64,000 nt of DNA from Gadus chalcogrammus (taxonomy: Eukaryota > Chordata > Actinopteri > Gadiformes > Gadidae), in assembly GCF_026213295.1 (NCBI RefSeq), contig NC_079427.1, positions 30,474,602 to 30,538,601 of the forward strand. The letters run 5' to 3'. The notes under the pieces were generated by a model. It searched no databases and was not told where the DNA came from. It saw only the letters and a program-made list of their open reading frames with translations. The position numbers were made by a program, and so were the translations under genes. The stretch's first letter is position 1. Every line of letters begins with the position of its first letter. Below, piece by piece: positions 42,450 to 53,925 of the stretch.

Positions 42450-43987
42450 CAGTGGCGGACTCAGGGGGGGGGCAGGGGCGACCGCCCCCCCTCGTGGCTC
42501 AATGGTTGAAAAAGCGCGCTAAAGTGCCCTTCAAGAGTGTCGAAAACGAGAGGAAATGCCTTATTGGCTGCCCTTTTCACGTGCAAAACATGATTAGGTG
42601 CTCCTTCATACAATAAATTATGATGATGTGCCCTCTAGAACAAGAAAATTCAATGACGTGCCTTAATGAGTGCCCTTATAGTCCCCTTCTGCCCGTCTGG
42701 TGCCCTTTTAGTGCCCCCTTTAGTACCCTGATAGTGCCCTTCTGCCCGTCTGGTGCCCTTCTAGTGCCCTGATAGTCCCCTTCTGCCCGTCTGGTCCTTC
42801 TAGTGCCCTGATAGTCCCCTTCTGCCCTTCTTGTCCTTCAAGTGCCCTTCTGCCCATCTGGTGCCCTTCTAGTACCCTGATAGTGCCCTTCTGCCCGTCT
42901 GGTCCTTCTAGTGCCCTTCCAGTGCCCTTCTAGTGCCCTTCTAGTACCCTGATAGTGCCCTTCTGCCCGTCTGGCCCTTCTAGTGCCCTTCTAGTGCCCT
43001 TCTAGTACCCTGATAGTGCCCTTCTGCCCGTCCGGTCCTTCTAGTGTCCTTCCAGTGCCCTTCCAGTGCCCTTCTAGTGCTGTGATGATGTGCCCTCTGG
43101 AGCAAGAATATGGCAAACCGAAAAAAACATGCTGTGGTTAGCTATTGAGGTGCAGACGTTCCTCTCTTTGGTAGCTGACGAACGGGGAATGCGAGGTGTT
43201 GCTTTCATGTGGCGTCGCCATGACAAACAGTTACATCGAGTGGTACTTAAATCTCCACTGGATAACGAAGCAAAAAAGCGTACTAAGAGTATGTCAGTAC
43301 CCATAGTGGAAAAGCGCAATTAGATGCCAAGTTAGAAAAACTTAATATTTTCAGTTTGCATAATCCGTTTAAAATGTGTATACATTTTTTGAGCGTTCAA
43401 GATCATTCAAGTGTAGGTCATTTCATGCAAGAGAGACGATAATGGTCAGCTATCACCTCAACATGAAGGAAAACTTCCTTAAATGTTTCAGCAGCTGGCT
43501 GTCAGCGGTCAAAGACTGTATGGTAGCGGCACATTGAATTTTCTCCAGTCTAATTTTTACTTAAATGTTAGTAAAGATGAAAGCAGTAAGGCATCTTCCT
43601 TTCTTTGGCTAAAATGTGAAAGTGCACAATGATGTGAACAACTCATTTTGGTGTTTATAAAGTCGCTAGAATAAGGGGAAACAGTGTCTTTGAAGCAATT
43701 TTTTTTTGGGGGGAGGACCCCCAGACCCCCCGTTTAAATTATGAGCACAACTATTCTTTTAAGTGCTACATGTAACAAGTGCCCCGAATGGGACCTTCAA
43801 GGCAGCGCTTGCTAAGGTTAGGGGATAGGACCTTCCAGGCAGCGCTGCCTTTAAGGCTCCGTTGGGGGAACAAAACACCATCAAGTTAGAAAAGCCACTG
43901 TGTCCGCTGGTGGGGCCCCATGTTGTCCAGAATGTGCCCTTTTTATTTTTTCGCCCCTGCCCTTCAAACAGTCTGAGTCCGCCACTG
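42450..43987. mobile_element. Non-autonomous hAT element, perfect 8-bp TSD
   Basis: CAGTGGCGGACTCAG at the left and its exact complement at the right form 15-bp terminal repeats. CCATGGCA flanks both sides (42442-42449 and 43988-43995). Length is 1538 bp. The interior has a tandem GTGCCCTTCTAGTGCCCTGA-type array (about 42670-43085) and, at 43125-43320, a broken frame containing EVQTFLSLVADE, reminiscent of the Myb/SANT-like domain of transposon-derived proteins (weak). No full transposase is present. Confidence 0.93.
42670..43085. repeat. Tandem array inside hAT element
   Basis: Irregular units of GTGCCCTTCTAGTACCCTGA and TAGTGCCCTTCTGCCCGTCT GG; variable unit order. Confidence 0.85.
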
Positions 43988-43995
43988 CCATGGCA

Positions 43996-44300
43996 TATGC
44001 CGTTCTGGAACGGTAACTGCCGTTCTGGAACAGTAACTGCCGTTCTGGAACGGTAACTGCCGTCGCGACCACTGACATACCATGGCATATGCCGTTCTGG
44101 AACGGTAACTGCCGTTCTGAAACGGCAACTACCGTTCTGAAACGGTAACTACCGTTCTGAAACGGTAACTGCCGTCGCGATCACTGACATACCATGGCAT
44201 ATGCCGTTCTGAAACGGTAACTGCTGTTCAGGTGGAACGGCATATGCCGTTCAGGAACGGCATTTGCCATTCTGGAACGGTAACTGCCGTCCCCAACAAT
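43996..44300. repeat. Dyad array, right part (TTCnnGAA monomers)
   Basis: Three higher-order units, each with 2-4 monomers CCGTTCTGGAACGGTAACTG (or the variant CCGTTCTGAAACGGTAACTA) followed by the CGTCGCGA...CCATGGCATATG spacer. Variation is mostly at the GG/AA dyad centre. Confidence 0.85.
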
Positions 44301-45974
44301 GGTATGTGACACCAGCATAACTCCTCCGTATAATTTCAAGTCAGGTATTGCCGTCAATTTGAAGCTATATATTTAACCCCTTCCTGGCGCCGGAAGTGTA
44401 ATTATTATTTAAGGTTACTATATAAATGTGTTAACGAACAGGATCCTGAATGCTTAGCATTTGATGTTGAATTAGCTAAATCTCCTGTTTACCAATAGAT
44501 GTTATTCAATGAAATGTCCAGGGCCCCGTTTCCCGAAAGCATCTTTAGCCTAAGTGGATCGCAGAGTGGGTCGTACGAGCATCGTACAGTTTTCACACCG
44601 TTTCCCGAAAGCATCTTTGGTAACGAACCTCTTAAAAACGCTCACGAGTCACAAGTAGCTAACGAGTGCTCCAGGGTACTCGTAGGACGCTAAGAGCCTC
44701 GTTAGCCTACTATAGCCTCAGTGGCGTAACCAGCGGACATTCCTAGTATTGGATGCGTTTTATTATAACACATTGGTAATGGTGTATCACGTGCGTCTGA
44801 GCCTAATGTGTATGGAGTCAGAACAGTCTCATTATTAATGAATGCACAGAGAAGGATTCACAAATGTATTTTGTGATTTATACATAAATTACTCTCTTCT
44901 CACAAATACATTTCAAAGCACACACAAATGGATATCGGCATGTATAAATGTAAAATAAATCCATAAACCAAAATAAGTTTCACAAACATATTTCTGATCC
45001 ACACACAAATATGTCTTGTTTTAAATAAAGGTAATATAAATCCATAAATATATTAATTTAAAAAAGATTTGCAATTTTCATCAAAAATGTATTTGGATGT
45101 TGTTACATTTATGTACAAACTGTTAAACTTGAATTTACAAGACGCTTTTCATTTGTGAGCTTGTTTGCATTTGTGTGTGAAACTGTCTGCATTTATGTGT
45201 GGATTTTTGAGACTCTCCTGACGTCGCTAGATTCACAAATGCATTTTTTTCAACAAGGAAGTCTCTGTAGCCAATCAGATGCCTCCCTCGTTTTCAGTCA
45301 ACCACATGACTGCTTGACTGGGTTTTTACGTCGGTGCCGTTTACTACTTTAACGGCACCGATAATCCCAAAACCCAGTCGAAATTAGATGGAAAAAGTGT
45401 CGTGACGCAGCATTTACTTCTTCACCACCTAGAGATTGTTATGTACGATCATTCAAAAAACCATGTTCTTTCCGATAGAGTAGACATTTGACAGAGAACC
45501 GGGAGGCTCGGAGGCTGGACTCAGAGGTCGGAACTGCAGCCATGTGATTGGCTGAAAACGAGGGAGGCATCTGATTGGCTACAGAGAGTTCCTTGTTGAA
45601 AAAAATGCATTTGTGAATCTAGCGACGTCAGGAGAGTCTCAAAAATCCACACATAAATGCAGACAGTTTCACACACAAATGCAAACAAGCTCACAAATGA
45701 AAAGCGTCTTGTAAATTCAAGTTTAACAGTTTGTACATAAATGTAACAACATCCAAATACATTTTTGATGAAAATTGCAAATCTTTTTTAAATTAATATA
45801 TTTATGGATTTATATTACCTTTATTTAAAACAAGACATATTTGTGTGTGGATCAGAAATATGTTTGTGAAACTTATTTTTGTTTATGGATTTATTTTACA
45901 TTTATACATGCCGTTATCCATTTGTGTGTGCATTGAAATGTATTTGTGAGAAGAGAGTAATTTATGTATAAATA

Positions 45975-48150
45975 TATAAATATAAATATACTTATACAAC
46001 CAGTCCCTGAGCAGTCTCCTGGATCTCCACGCCCCCTTAACATCGAGGTCAGTCTCCTTCTCGCGCTCCGCAACCTGGTACACCAGTGAACTACGTACAA
46101 TGAAGGCTGCTGGGCGTGTCCTTGAGCGGCGACTCAAGGCCTCTGGTCTGACCGTTCACAAACAGGCATACAGGGAACACGGGAGGGCATATGCTGAAGC
46201 CCTGAATAATGCACGGTCCAGGTTCTATTCCGCAATAATCAACAATAGCCCTGGTAACTCCAAACAGCTCTTTTCAACTGTTCATCACCTTCTCAAACCC
46301 CCTTTACCATCCCAATCTGATGTCACCACGGAGAGGTGCAACATGCACATCAACTTTTTTAAACAAAAAGTGAATAACATCCGCTCACACCTCTCCATCA
46401 CTACTGCCCTGCCCCTTCAAACTGCTGACCCACCGATTGACTCTGTCCAGACCCTCTGCTCCTTCTCCAGCATCACAAAGGAAGAGGTGGGGGACGTCAT
46501 CAGGAAAATGAAGCCATCCACCTGTGCACTAGACCCCTTCCCTACAGCTCTGCTGAAGGCCAACATCTCTGCTGTCTCTCCACTCATCACCAATATCATT
46601 AACCACTCCCTCCTGGCCGGCCATATCCCATCTGCATTAAAAACTGCTGTCATCAGACCAACATTAAAAAAACCTACCCTTGATCCAGAAGTCCTCTCCA
46701 ACTACAGGCCCATCTCAAATCTCCCATTTCTGTCAAAAGTTCTGGAAAAAACAGTTGCAGCACAACTCCAGGATCACCTCATACAACATCTCTTGTTTGA
46801 AAAATTCCAGTCTGGTTTCCGCTATGGCCACAGTACAGAAACAGCCTTGGTCAGGGTCACAAATGACCTCCTGATGGCAGCAGACACCGGCTCCCCATCT
46901 CTCCTCATCCTCCTGGATTTAACAGCTGCTTTTGATACGGTTGACCACAATATTCTCCTTCACCGCCTGCAATACACCATTGGACTATCAGGAAATGTAA
47001 AGAACTGGTTCACCTCGTACCTCACTGACAGAACTGAGCACGTTGCCCTGGGCAAAGCAAAATCACACACCAACAACGTCACCTGCGGTGTCCCCCAGGG
47101 CTCGGCCCCACACTGTTCTCACTGTACATGCTCCCCCTGGGTAGTGTCATTAGCAGGCATGGCTTGTCTTACCACTGTTATGCTGATGATACACAGCTCT
47201 ACATCAGGACAACCCCCACTTCTTCTGCCCCTCTGCCAACATCCACACTGACCACCTGCCTGGAGGAGATAGAGGCGTGGATGAAGCTCAACTTCCTACA
47301 ACTTAACAGCCATAAAACGGAAGCCATCCTTATTGGCACGCCACATCAGCTCCGCTCCCCCACCATCACCAATATCACCTTCTCTGGCAAAAACATCCCC
47401 CTTTCCACATCCGTCACCAACCTCGGTGTTAAAATGGACCCACAACTTAATTTTGACACCCACATCAAACACCTCTGTAAGACAGCTTTATACCACCTCA
47501 GGAACATCGCCAAACTCCGCCAATCACTCACCCTGGCTGATGCAGAGAAGCTCGTCCATGCCTTTGTCTCCTCCAGGTTGGACTACTGCAATGCACTCCT
47601 CATTGGGATCCCTGGCAAGAGCATCCAGAGGCTCCAATACATTCAAAACAGTGCTGCCAGGGTCCTGATGAGGGTGCGCAAGCATGACCACATCACCCCC
47701 ATCCTGAAATCACTGCACTGGCTCCCTGTCTCACTCAGAATTGAGTACAAGGTCTCCCTCCTCACCCACCAGTGCCTTCACGGACTTGCCCCCCTCTACC
47801 TTCAGGAACTCCTCACCCCCCCGACAAACTCACGTACACTCCGTTCAGGATCCACTCACACCCTCCAAACCCGACATACGAAGCTGTGCACCATGGGTGA
47901 TCGGGCCTTTTCTGCTGCTGCCCCTAGACTATGGAACGCCCTCCCTGACCACCTGAGGGCTCCACAGACTACAGCTCTTTTTAAACGGAACCTCAAAACC
48001 CATCTCTTTAAAAGAGCATTTAGCTAAACTTTCTTTGAGGTTCCCCCTTTTTAATAGTTTTTTTGGTATTTTTTTCTCTGAAGCACTTTGAGATTCTTGA
48101 ATATAAAGTGCATTATAAATAAAATTTATTATTATTATTATTATTATTAT
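45975..48150 (+). mobile_element. 5'-truncated L2-clade LINE (L2-2) in FB-2 right arm
   Basis: About 2.2 kb ending in a (TTA)n tail; the arm sequence TATAAAT is repeated at the two junctions. The endonuclease is missing: the coding part begins in the linker before the reverse transcriptase. Confidence 0.88.
46100..48027 (+). pseudogene. L2-2 reverse transcriptase, one 7-base deletion
   Basis: The first frame (open from about 45990, first ATG 46100) carries NYRPISNLPF, FQSGFR.GHSTETALV, LLDLTAAFDTVDH and GVPQGS. At about 47105 the sequence runs GGCTCGGCCCCACACTG where related copies have about seven more bases encoding the VLG of GSVLGP. The downstream frame (about 47108-48027) continues with YADDTQLY and the full L2 C-terminal region. 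Only this one lesion separates the two frames. Without an endonuclease it could not have been autonomous. Confidence 0.87.
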
Positions 48151-48518
48151 TATAAATCACAAAATACATTTGTGAATCCTTCTCTGTGCATTCATTAATA
48201 ATGAGACTGTTCTGACTCCATAAATGTGGGCCATTATGTTCTTAGTTTGAGAGAGACAGTCCAGGAAATGTTTGAGCAGGCAGAAGTGAGAGAGAAAGTG
48301 GGGGGGATTTGTGCAGACTGACAAAGGCTACTCATAAAACGTAGCCTAAAATAATGTAATGTAATAATAATTAATAAAATTAATAATTGAAAAATAATAA
48401 AATTATTAATTATAAAAATATAAAAAAAAATGCAAAGGAGCAGGCAAAAGGCTGGGATATGGTGGGGATTGGTCACGTTGACGGGAATGTTTAGTGACAT
48501 GTGGGAGGGTGGAGGGGG

Positions 48519-48806
48519 TTAAAAAAAAGTCTCAATCACTCTTCGACGTGCATGAAAACCAGCCACGTAGTTATGAGGGAGGCCGTCCTCACACCGATCT
48601 TCCTCGTCGTCATCGTCCTCAATGTCCTCCGGTTCAACTAAAGCAACCCCAGCCTTAGCTGCAATGTTGTGCAACATAGCTGTCACACATATCACAGCGC
48701 ATGACTTGGCCGGCGAAAACTGGAGCCCTCCGCTGGACTTGCGAAGGCATCTAAAGCGCAACTTCCACCTCCCGATCATGCGCTCAGGATTAGGACTGAT
48801 ATATAT
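48519..48806 (-). pseudogene. HARBI1-like transposase, C-terminal remnant
   Basis: The minus-strand frame reads through ERMIGRWKLRFRCL, KSSGGLQFSP, AMLHNI and an acidic EDDDDEE tail, typical of the C-terminal end of PIF/Harbinger DDE transposases (IGRWKxRFRCL...LHNI). The N-terminal two thirds with the first two catalytic acidic residues are absent. No Myb-like partner protein was found in the element. Confidence 0.82.
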
Positions 48807-49144
48807 GTCGGCCTAGGCTTAATCAATTGTGTGTAATATCTTTAGCATTCATATTATTGCAATCTATTCTTTTCGTAGGCTACTCTGCGGTTGGCCTTGA
48901 TGGGGAGATATTTTAACCCTTTTTAACCCCATTTTCCTCCGACATTCCTGCGTCTACCCCTGCGTTTCAGCACCATGTCAGTAGACAGGTACAATCCTAC
49001 GTTCGTCTTGAGTGCAGCGAATGCGCGTTCACGTTAAGAGGAGTTTCGGGAAACGCTCCAAAGAAATTATCGATGGTTCGAAAGATCCACCTTTCGAACC
49101 ATCTTACGAGCGAAGATCCATCGATATCGGGAAACGGGGCCCAG

Positions 49145-49338
49145 GACAAACAAATAAAGATAGAACATATATACATTTATTTGTGCTATATCAAAGTCAG
49201 TACTCATGTAATAGAAAACCCTTGTAATAGAAAAACAAAATGCACGTAGAATATAATTGTATTTTAAACCACAATAGCATATGAACACAAATAACATGAA
49301 CTGATTTGCCTGCGGTGAACCTGTTCAACCTTTTTAAA
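49145..49338. other. AT-rich stretch between Harbinger and LTR
   Basis: Nothing recognisable; no reading frame of note. Confidence 0.4.
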
Positions 49339-51512
49339 TGTATCTATTACCAAGCGCTTGGGTTTCTAACCGTTGGGGCCCCTCAGTTGGTGCACATGGA
49401 GAAAATAAATCCTTAGTTGCTTTAAGGAGCAACGACACCCTCCGTCCTCCGTTTCTCACGTATCCACAGGAATGGACAAGCAGCACGGCAGAGTCAACGA
49501 GTTTGGTTAACAACCAAACTATCAAGGCGAGCTGGAAAAAGAAAATTATAATCCAGGGTGCAACGCAGGTCCGGTAGCAGAGTCCCTCCTTGGTTAGCTG
49601 CAGCAGCTAACCAACCGCCAAAGTATTTTCCTCTCCGGTGGAGTAGAAAGTCACAAACTTCCTGGTTCCTCTCCGGTGGAGTAGAAAGTCACAAACTTCC
49701 AGTGGCCCACGTTTCTCTACCAGAGGATACCTGTGCCAACACTCTATCAAATACTAGTATCAAACACTACGTATTCCTTCAACAATTATCACTCTTTTTC
49801 CGTTAAGCCCACACACTCCTTTTTCCGTTAAGTCCACGCACTCCTTTTTCCGTTAAGCCCACGCACTCCTTTTTCCGTTAAGCCCCCTCTAGAGTTTTTC
49901 TGCTTCTTAACAAGCCCGTCTCTGATTGGCTAAGAGTGCAGCAGTACGTAAATCGTATTGGCTTATGTTACTTCGCTTAACCACATTGAAAATGCCTAAC
50001 AAGCCTCCACAAAACAAAGGGTACGTCCACACCAGGAGCGACCAAAGCGTCAAAGACGCTTTGGTCGCTCACAAAGTTTCGATGCAAATTTTTCTGTTCG
50101 CTTTGGTCGCTCAAGTCGCTCATGACGTACAATTCGGTTATGCAGACGCATTTAAAGGAGCCGTATGCTTTTAGTAGGCCCTACAGACAGCCATATCAAA
50201 GAGTGAACTCTCCCATACACCTTGGCCATATTGCCGAGACGGTTTTGCTTGTTGGATAAATTGCTTCGACAACAAGTAGGACAGTGATTCCCCCCAATAT
50301 AAAAAAAATCCTAAAATGTAGGCTAATTACAACCGAGAACAAAAAACCCTGCGTGCTGTAGTAGGCTAGTTAAAATATATTTCACTGATCTGCATCTGCA
50401 AATCATGATCTGCACTCATTCGTCGCACTCATAACAAATAGACATTGGCGCACATGGCTAATTTGCATACGTGCACAGGACTGGTTGGCTCCGCAAGGCA
50501 AATAATGGAACATATCTATCTATCTAGGCCTATCTGTCTATCTACCTATCAACGCGTGTCTAGTTTTAATGTGATGTATTGTGTGTATGTCCAGTCAGAC
50601 TTTTTCTGTGTGGTCTTGTAGGCTACTGTCCTGTGTGGGCCGAACCACCTAAATGGATTCCCGACGATTTGTGTCGTTTGGTATTAATAAAGACTTGACT
50701 AGGCTATCTATCAATCTAGACTATTTAATCAACAATTATTCACCTCAGGCTCCGTGAATAGTGGGGAATAGAGGGATAAAAGACAAGAGATATATCCCTT
50801 GTCATTTATCCCTCGTCTTGTCGATTAGTTTGTTTATGTGACGATTTCAAAAACTTTTTTGGTTTTGTTTAAAGCATGCTACACGCGATTGGTTGGTTAG
50901 ATTGGTGGCATGGAGAGCAAATTAAAATGATTCCCGCTTAAATACGAACGTTCTAGATGTATAAATACTCCCGCTTATCATCACTTGGTATCCAAACCAC
51001 TGGCGTTTCGATCTCTGAACTGAAAAAGGGTTGGTTCGTACAACACCGGGTGCCCAGTTACAGCCGCGATTAATACTTCAGCCGACATTTTGTTCAGTGA
51101 GTGAATAAAGGTAGGTAGGAACCAAAGTGCCTGCCGGTGTTCCCTGGGATCCACGCAAGCGAAGAGCGTCTACATTCCGATTGGCTGTCAGTGTTTGGCC
51201 GCTGAAGCGCGTCATAGTCATTTGCATAAAGTTAAAAAGTTTTCAACTTTTTTTTGACGCTCTGGTCGCTCAACTTTGGCCGCTGGTAGCGTTGGTCGCT
51301 TTGGTCGCTCTTGCCCATAGAAAGTGAATGACTTCCGGCGATTTGGTCGCTCAATTCGCTTCTGGTGTGGACGTACAGTAACGGTCATGCAGTTTATTTG
51401 TCTTTATCCACAAATTAAATAAAACACACTATTTATTCATTAAACGGTATTTAGCCCCATATGAAATAAATAAATTAGTATTCATCTAACTGTCTTTTTG
51501 TAGGTCCCTACA
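49339..51512 (-). mobile_element. 3' LTR of Gypsy-1, split by a MITE
   Basis: On the minus strand a purine tract (GGGGGGAGAA, complement of 51513-51522) precedes TGTAGGGACC at 51512, the start of the LTR. The likely end is ...GATACA at 49339. Inside are four tandem 26-bp units (GGAAAAAGGAGTGCGTGGGC type, about 49798-49890), two CTTTCTACTCCACCGGAGAG units (about 49630-49695), and a possible polyadenylation signal (GGATTTATTTT region). The MITE at 50022-51374 accounts for 1.35 kb, leaving about 0.8 kb of LTR. The left boundary is uncertain because the partner LTR is not in the window. Confidence 0.5.
50022..51374. mobile_element. MITE with GTACGTCCACACCAG terminal repeats (full copy)
   Basis: The left end TACGTCCACACCAGGAGCGA and the complement of the right end TACGTCCACACCAGAAGCGA differ at one position. 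It is rich in TTTGGTCGCT motifs near both ends. The interior matches 6258-7255 and 27110-28100 in inverse orientation (~80% by eye). The duplicated target is not clear (flanks GGG and CAG). No coding capacity. Confidence 0.7.
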
Positions 51513-51631
51513 TTCTCCCCCCACCAAAATCCAGCATGCCCCCATGCTGGCTACATGAATTAGACCAAGATAACTAATTACAATGTACCTTAAAAGGGCC
51601 CTCACAATGTGATAACTGGTATAATAGTGAG

Positions 51632-52486
51632 TCAAAGAAATGATTTCATAGTCACACATGACTTGCACCAAGCATAAGAGTTACACCACCATGCATGACT
51701 GTAGTGTTCAGGAACATGCATTACGGGTAGGTTAGCTGAGCGAACACTGTTCTGCTTTACCACTACCGACTCTGTAATAGGCTCACCGAGCCTTGCATAA
51801 GTCAAACGTTCAGAAGGCTTTCTATTCCTCTCTGACCTTCGAAACGATGGTTCTAGATTATCAGTGTCTGATTTGTCTGTACTACAAGAAGTCTCAACCG
51901 AATGTTCCTGTTGTACTTCAATGTTCTCAGCTATGTCAACAGGAAGATCGTCAGAAGGGGCTAAGTTAACTACAACGTCAGTAGCTGGGTCAGGAGTGTT
52001 AGACTCTGTAGGCATTACATAATCTTCTAGCTGATCACAGATGTCCTCTGCCTTGTCTATTATCATGTCTCCTAGGTAATGTCCATACTCTGACTCCGAG
52101 TCTGAAGAGTACTGCTCTCCTAGGGGCACATCAACTGGCGAGTCATTTACATCATCATTGGGAGTTTGAGTCCCCTCCTTAGCTCTTCTGCGCCTGAGGG
52201 CTCTTGGAGAGGGGGTAGGTGTGAGGTCAACCTCAGGGCTTAATCCAACTTGTTGTCCTTGTTGTCCCAAAAGATGATTGCGGTGCATGACTTTAATGGG
52301 TCCTGAACCACTTACAGGCTTAAGACGATAGACTGGAAGATCAGACATTTGACTCTCAATCACATAAGGTGTTGCATTCCAACGATCAGCAAGCTTTTGC
52401 TTTCCTTTCAGGCCAAGGTTTCGAACAAGGACTCTGTCTCCAGGATTCAAACAATGGTAACGCACTTTCTGGTCGTACCTCTCTTT
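51632..52486 (-). pseudogene. Gypsy-1 integrase C-terminal region and pol tail
   Basis: The frame contains the integrase C-terminal beta-barrel segment (YHCLNPGDRVLVRNLGLKGK and KLADRWNATPYVIES, then VYRLKPV and VMHRNHLL), followed by a ~190-residue acidic Ser/Asp/Glu-rich tail. It is one base out of frame with the integrase core upstream; the slip lies at about 52487, where the preceding frame stops at TAA. Confidence 0.85.
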
Positions 52487-52487
52487 G

Positions 52488-53395
52488 TTACCTTGGTTCG
52501 ATTTGGCAGATAGTTTGTGCCAACTGATAGGCTGCTTGCAATTCTTTCCTCATGTTGGACACAAATTTCAAGTAGGATGTCGTCGAGGTTCCATCAGCTG
52601 ACACACCAAAGGAAACGTCCACAGGAAGTCTGGCTTCCCTTCCGAACATTAACAGGTAGGGTGAAAAGCCGGTTGATTCGTTGGGTGTGCAGTTGTATGA
52701 ATGCACTAGATGAGCGATGTGCTGACTCCATCTGGACTTTTCACTGCGCTCAAGAGTTCCTAACATGTTCAAGAGAGTTCTGTTGAACCTTTCGGGTTGA
52801 GGGTGACCTTGTGGATGGTATGGTGTAGTTCTCGATTTTTTCACACCCAACATGGTCAACATCTCTTTCACCAACTTACTCTCAAAGTCTCGGCCCTGGT
52901 CAGAATGTATGCGATTGGGGAGGCCATAGTGAATGAAGTACTTTTCCCACAATGTTCTGGCAACTGTTATGGCTGTTTGATCTCTGGTGGTGAAGGCTTG
53001 TGCATAACGGGTAAAATGGTCAGTTACAACCAACACATTACACACATTGCGGGAATCTGGCTCGATGCTCAGGAAATCTATGCACACAAGGTCCATGGGC
53101 CCTGAGCTTGTGATATGTGACAAAGGCGAAGCTCTCTGCGGCAGGGTTTTCCGCTTTATGCAGCATTCACATGTCTTGCAGTATGCCTCTACATCTAGCT
53201 TCATGCAGGGCCAGAAAAATCGGTCAGAGACGAGGGCATATGTCTTGTCAAAGTCTAGATGTCCATTATCATCATGCAATGACTTTAAAACGAGGCTTTG
53301 TAACTGTGTGGGGAGCACAAGCTGTCGGCGTGAGCGCTTGTCAGACTGTTTGAATGTTCTGTATGTAGCGGTTGCGTACTCTCTCGTTGCATTGT
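52488..53395 (-). pseudogene. Gypsy-1 integrase core (5' part replaced by Gypsy-2 LTR)
   Basis: Ty3/Gypsy integrase, which inserts the element cDNA into the host genome. The zinc-binding region is H...H then CKTCECC. The catalytic triad is complete: VCIDF (Asp), HSDQG (Asp) and QPERFNRTL (Glu). Reverse transcriptase, RNase H and protease are absent because the frame runs into the end of the Gypsy-2 LTR at about 53395. The apparent start codon at 53420 belongs to that LTR and is not a real start. Confidence 0.88.
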
Positions 53396-53925
53396 GTGAT
53401 TGAGACCACGATGGAACCATTGGCAGCCAGCCGTTTATTCTGGTGGAATATTTAACATGGGAAATGCTCTTTGAGAACCCTCACAATCGCAGCCTAACAT
53501 GGGAGAAAGACAAGCTGAAGTACACTTTCATGGCGAAGTCGACGCTAGCTAAGTAGCTACGACCAAAGCACATGGTAGCCAAGCTAGCGATCCTAAGACT
53601 AAAGTCCATTTAAAAGTAATTACAGATTCCAAGCAACACAATATATATGTACAAGCAACCAAGTATTAAGACAGTATTATGTACATTTAGACTCCCGTAA
53701 TACATCGCCAAAGTGTGGATTCATGTTTAACTGCTCTGACTACCTACCTCTGCCAGCCGGGATATACGTAGACTGAGGAGAGGAGGCAGCAACGTAAAAT
53801 ACAACCCCCGCATTCCGCTAGGGGGAGCTCTAGCACTCCAACCAAGGCTCCCACTACCAAAGCCAGCGCAAGGATCTCGCTGGCAATGGCAAGTGGGAAG
53901 CATTAACCCTGCTACATTCCCCTCT
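53395..53925 (-). mobile_element. Gypsy-2 3' LTR and polypurine tract
   Basis: On the minus strand the polypurine tract AGAGGGGAA (complement of 53917-53925) is followed directly by TGTAGCAGGG at 53916. The LTR ends near 53395 in ...CAATCACA, giving about 520 bp. A polyadenylation signal AATAAA lies at 53434-53439 (minus strand). This LTR has landed inside the integrase of Gypsy-1. Confidence 0.75.

Larger units (their letters stand above)
44811..48222. mobile_element. Second foldback element (FB-2) with 6-bp TSD
   Basis: Starts TATGGAGTCAGAACAGTCTC; the right end is the exact complement (48203-48222). AATGTG lies on both sides (44805-44810 and 48223-48228). The left arm is 44811-45314 (~504 bp). 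The spacer 45315-45535 contains a hairpin (TCGGTGCCGTT/AACGGCACCGA at 45331-45361, inside a wider GACTGGG/CCCAGTC stem). The right arm is 45536-45974 plus 48151-48222, interrupted by an L2 LINE. No coding capacity of its own. Confidence 0.88.
44522..49141 (-). mobile_element. PIF/Harbinger element with nested insertions
   Basis: The terminal repeats GGCCCCGTTTCCCGA (44522-44536) and the exact complement (49127-49141) are flanked by CAG on both sides (44519-44521 and 49142-49144), a 3-bp duplication as expected for the superfamily. The subterminal region repeats GTTTCCCGAAAGCATCTTT. The right end has a 13-bp perfect hairpin (GATGGTTCGAAAG, 49072-49103). A HARBI1-type transposase fragment lies at 48519-48806. 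About 3.4 kb of the 4.6 kb is the foldback element FB-2 with its LINE, leaving ~1.2 kb of Harbinger sequence. Confidence 0.85.
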
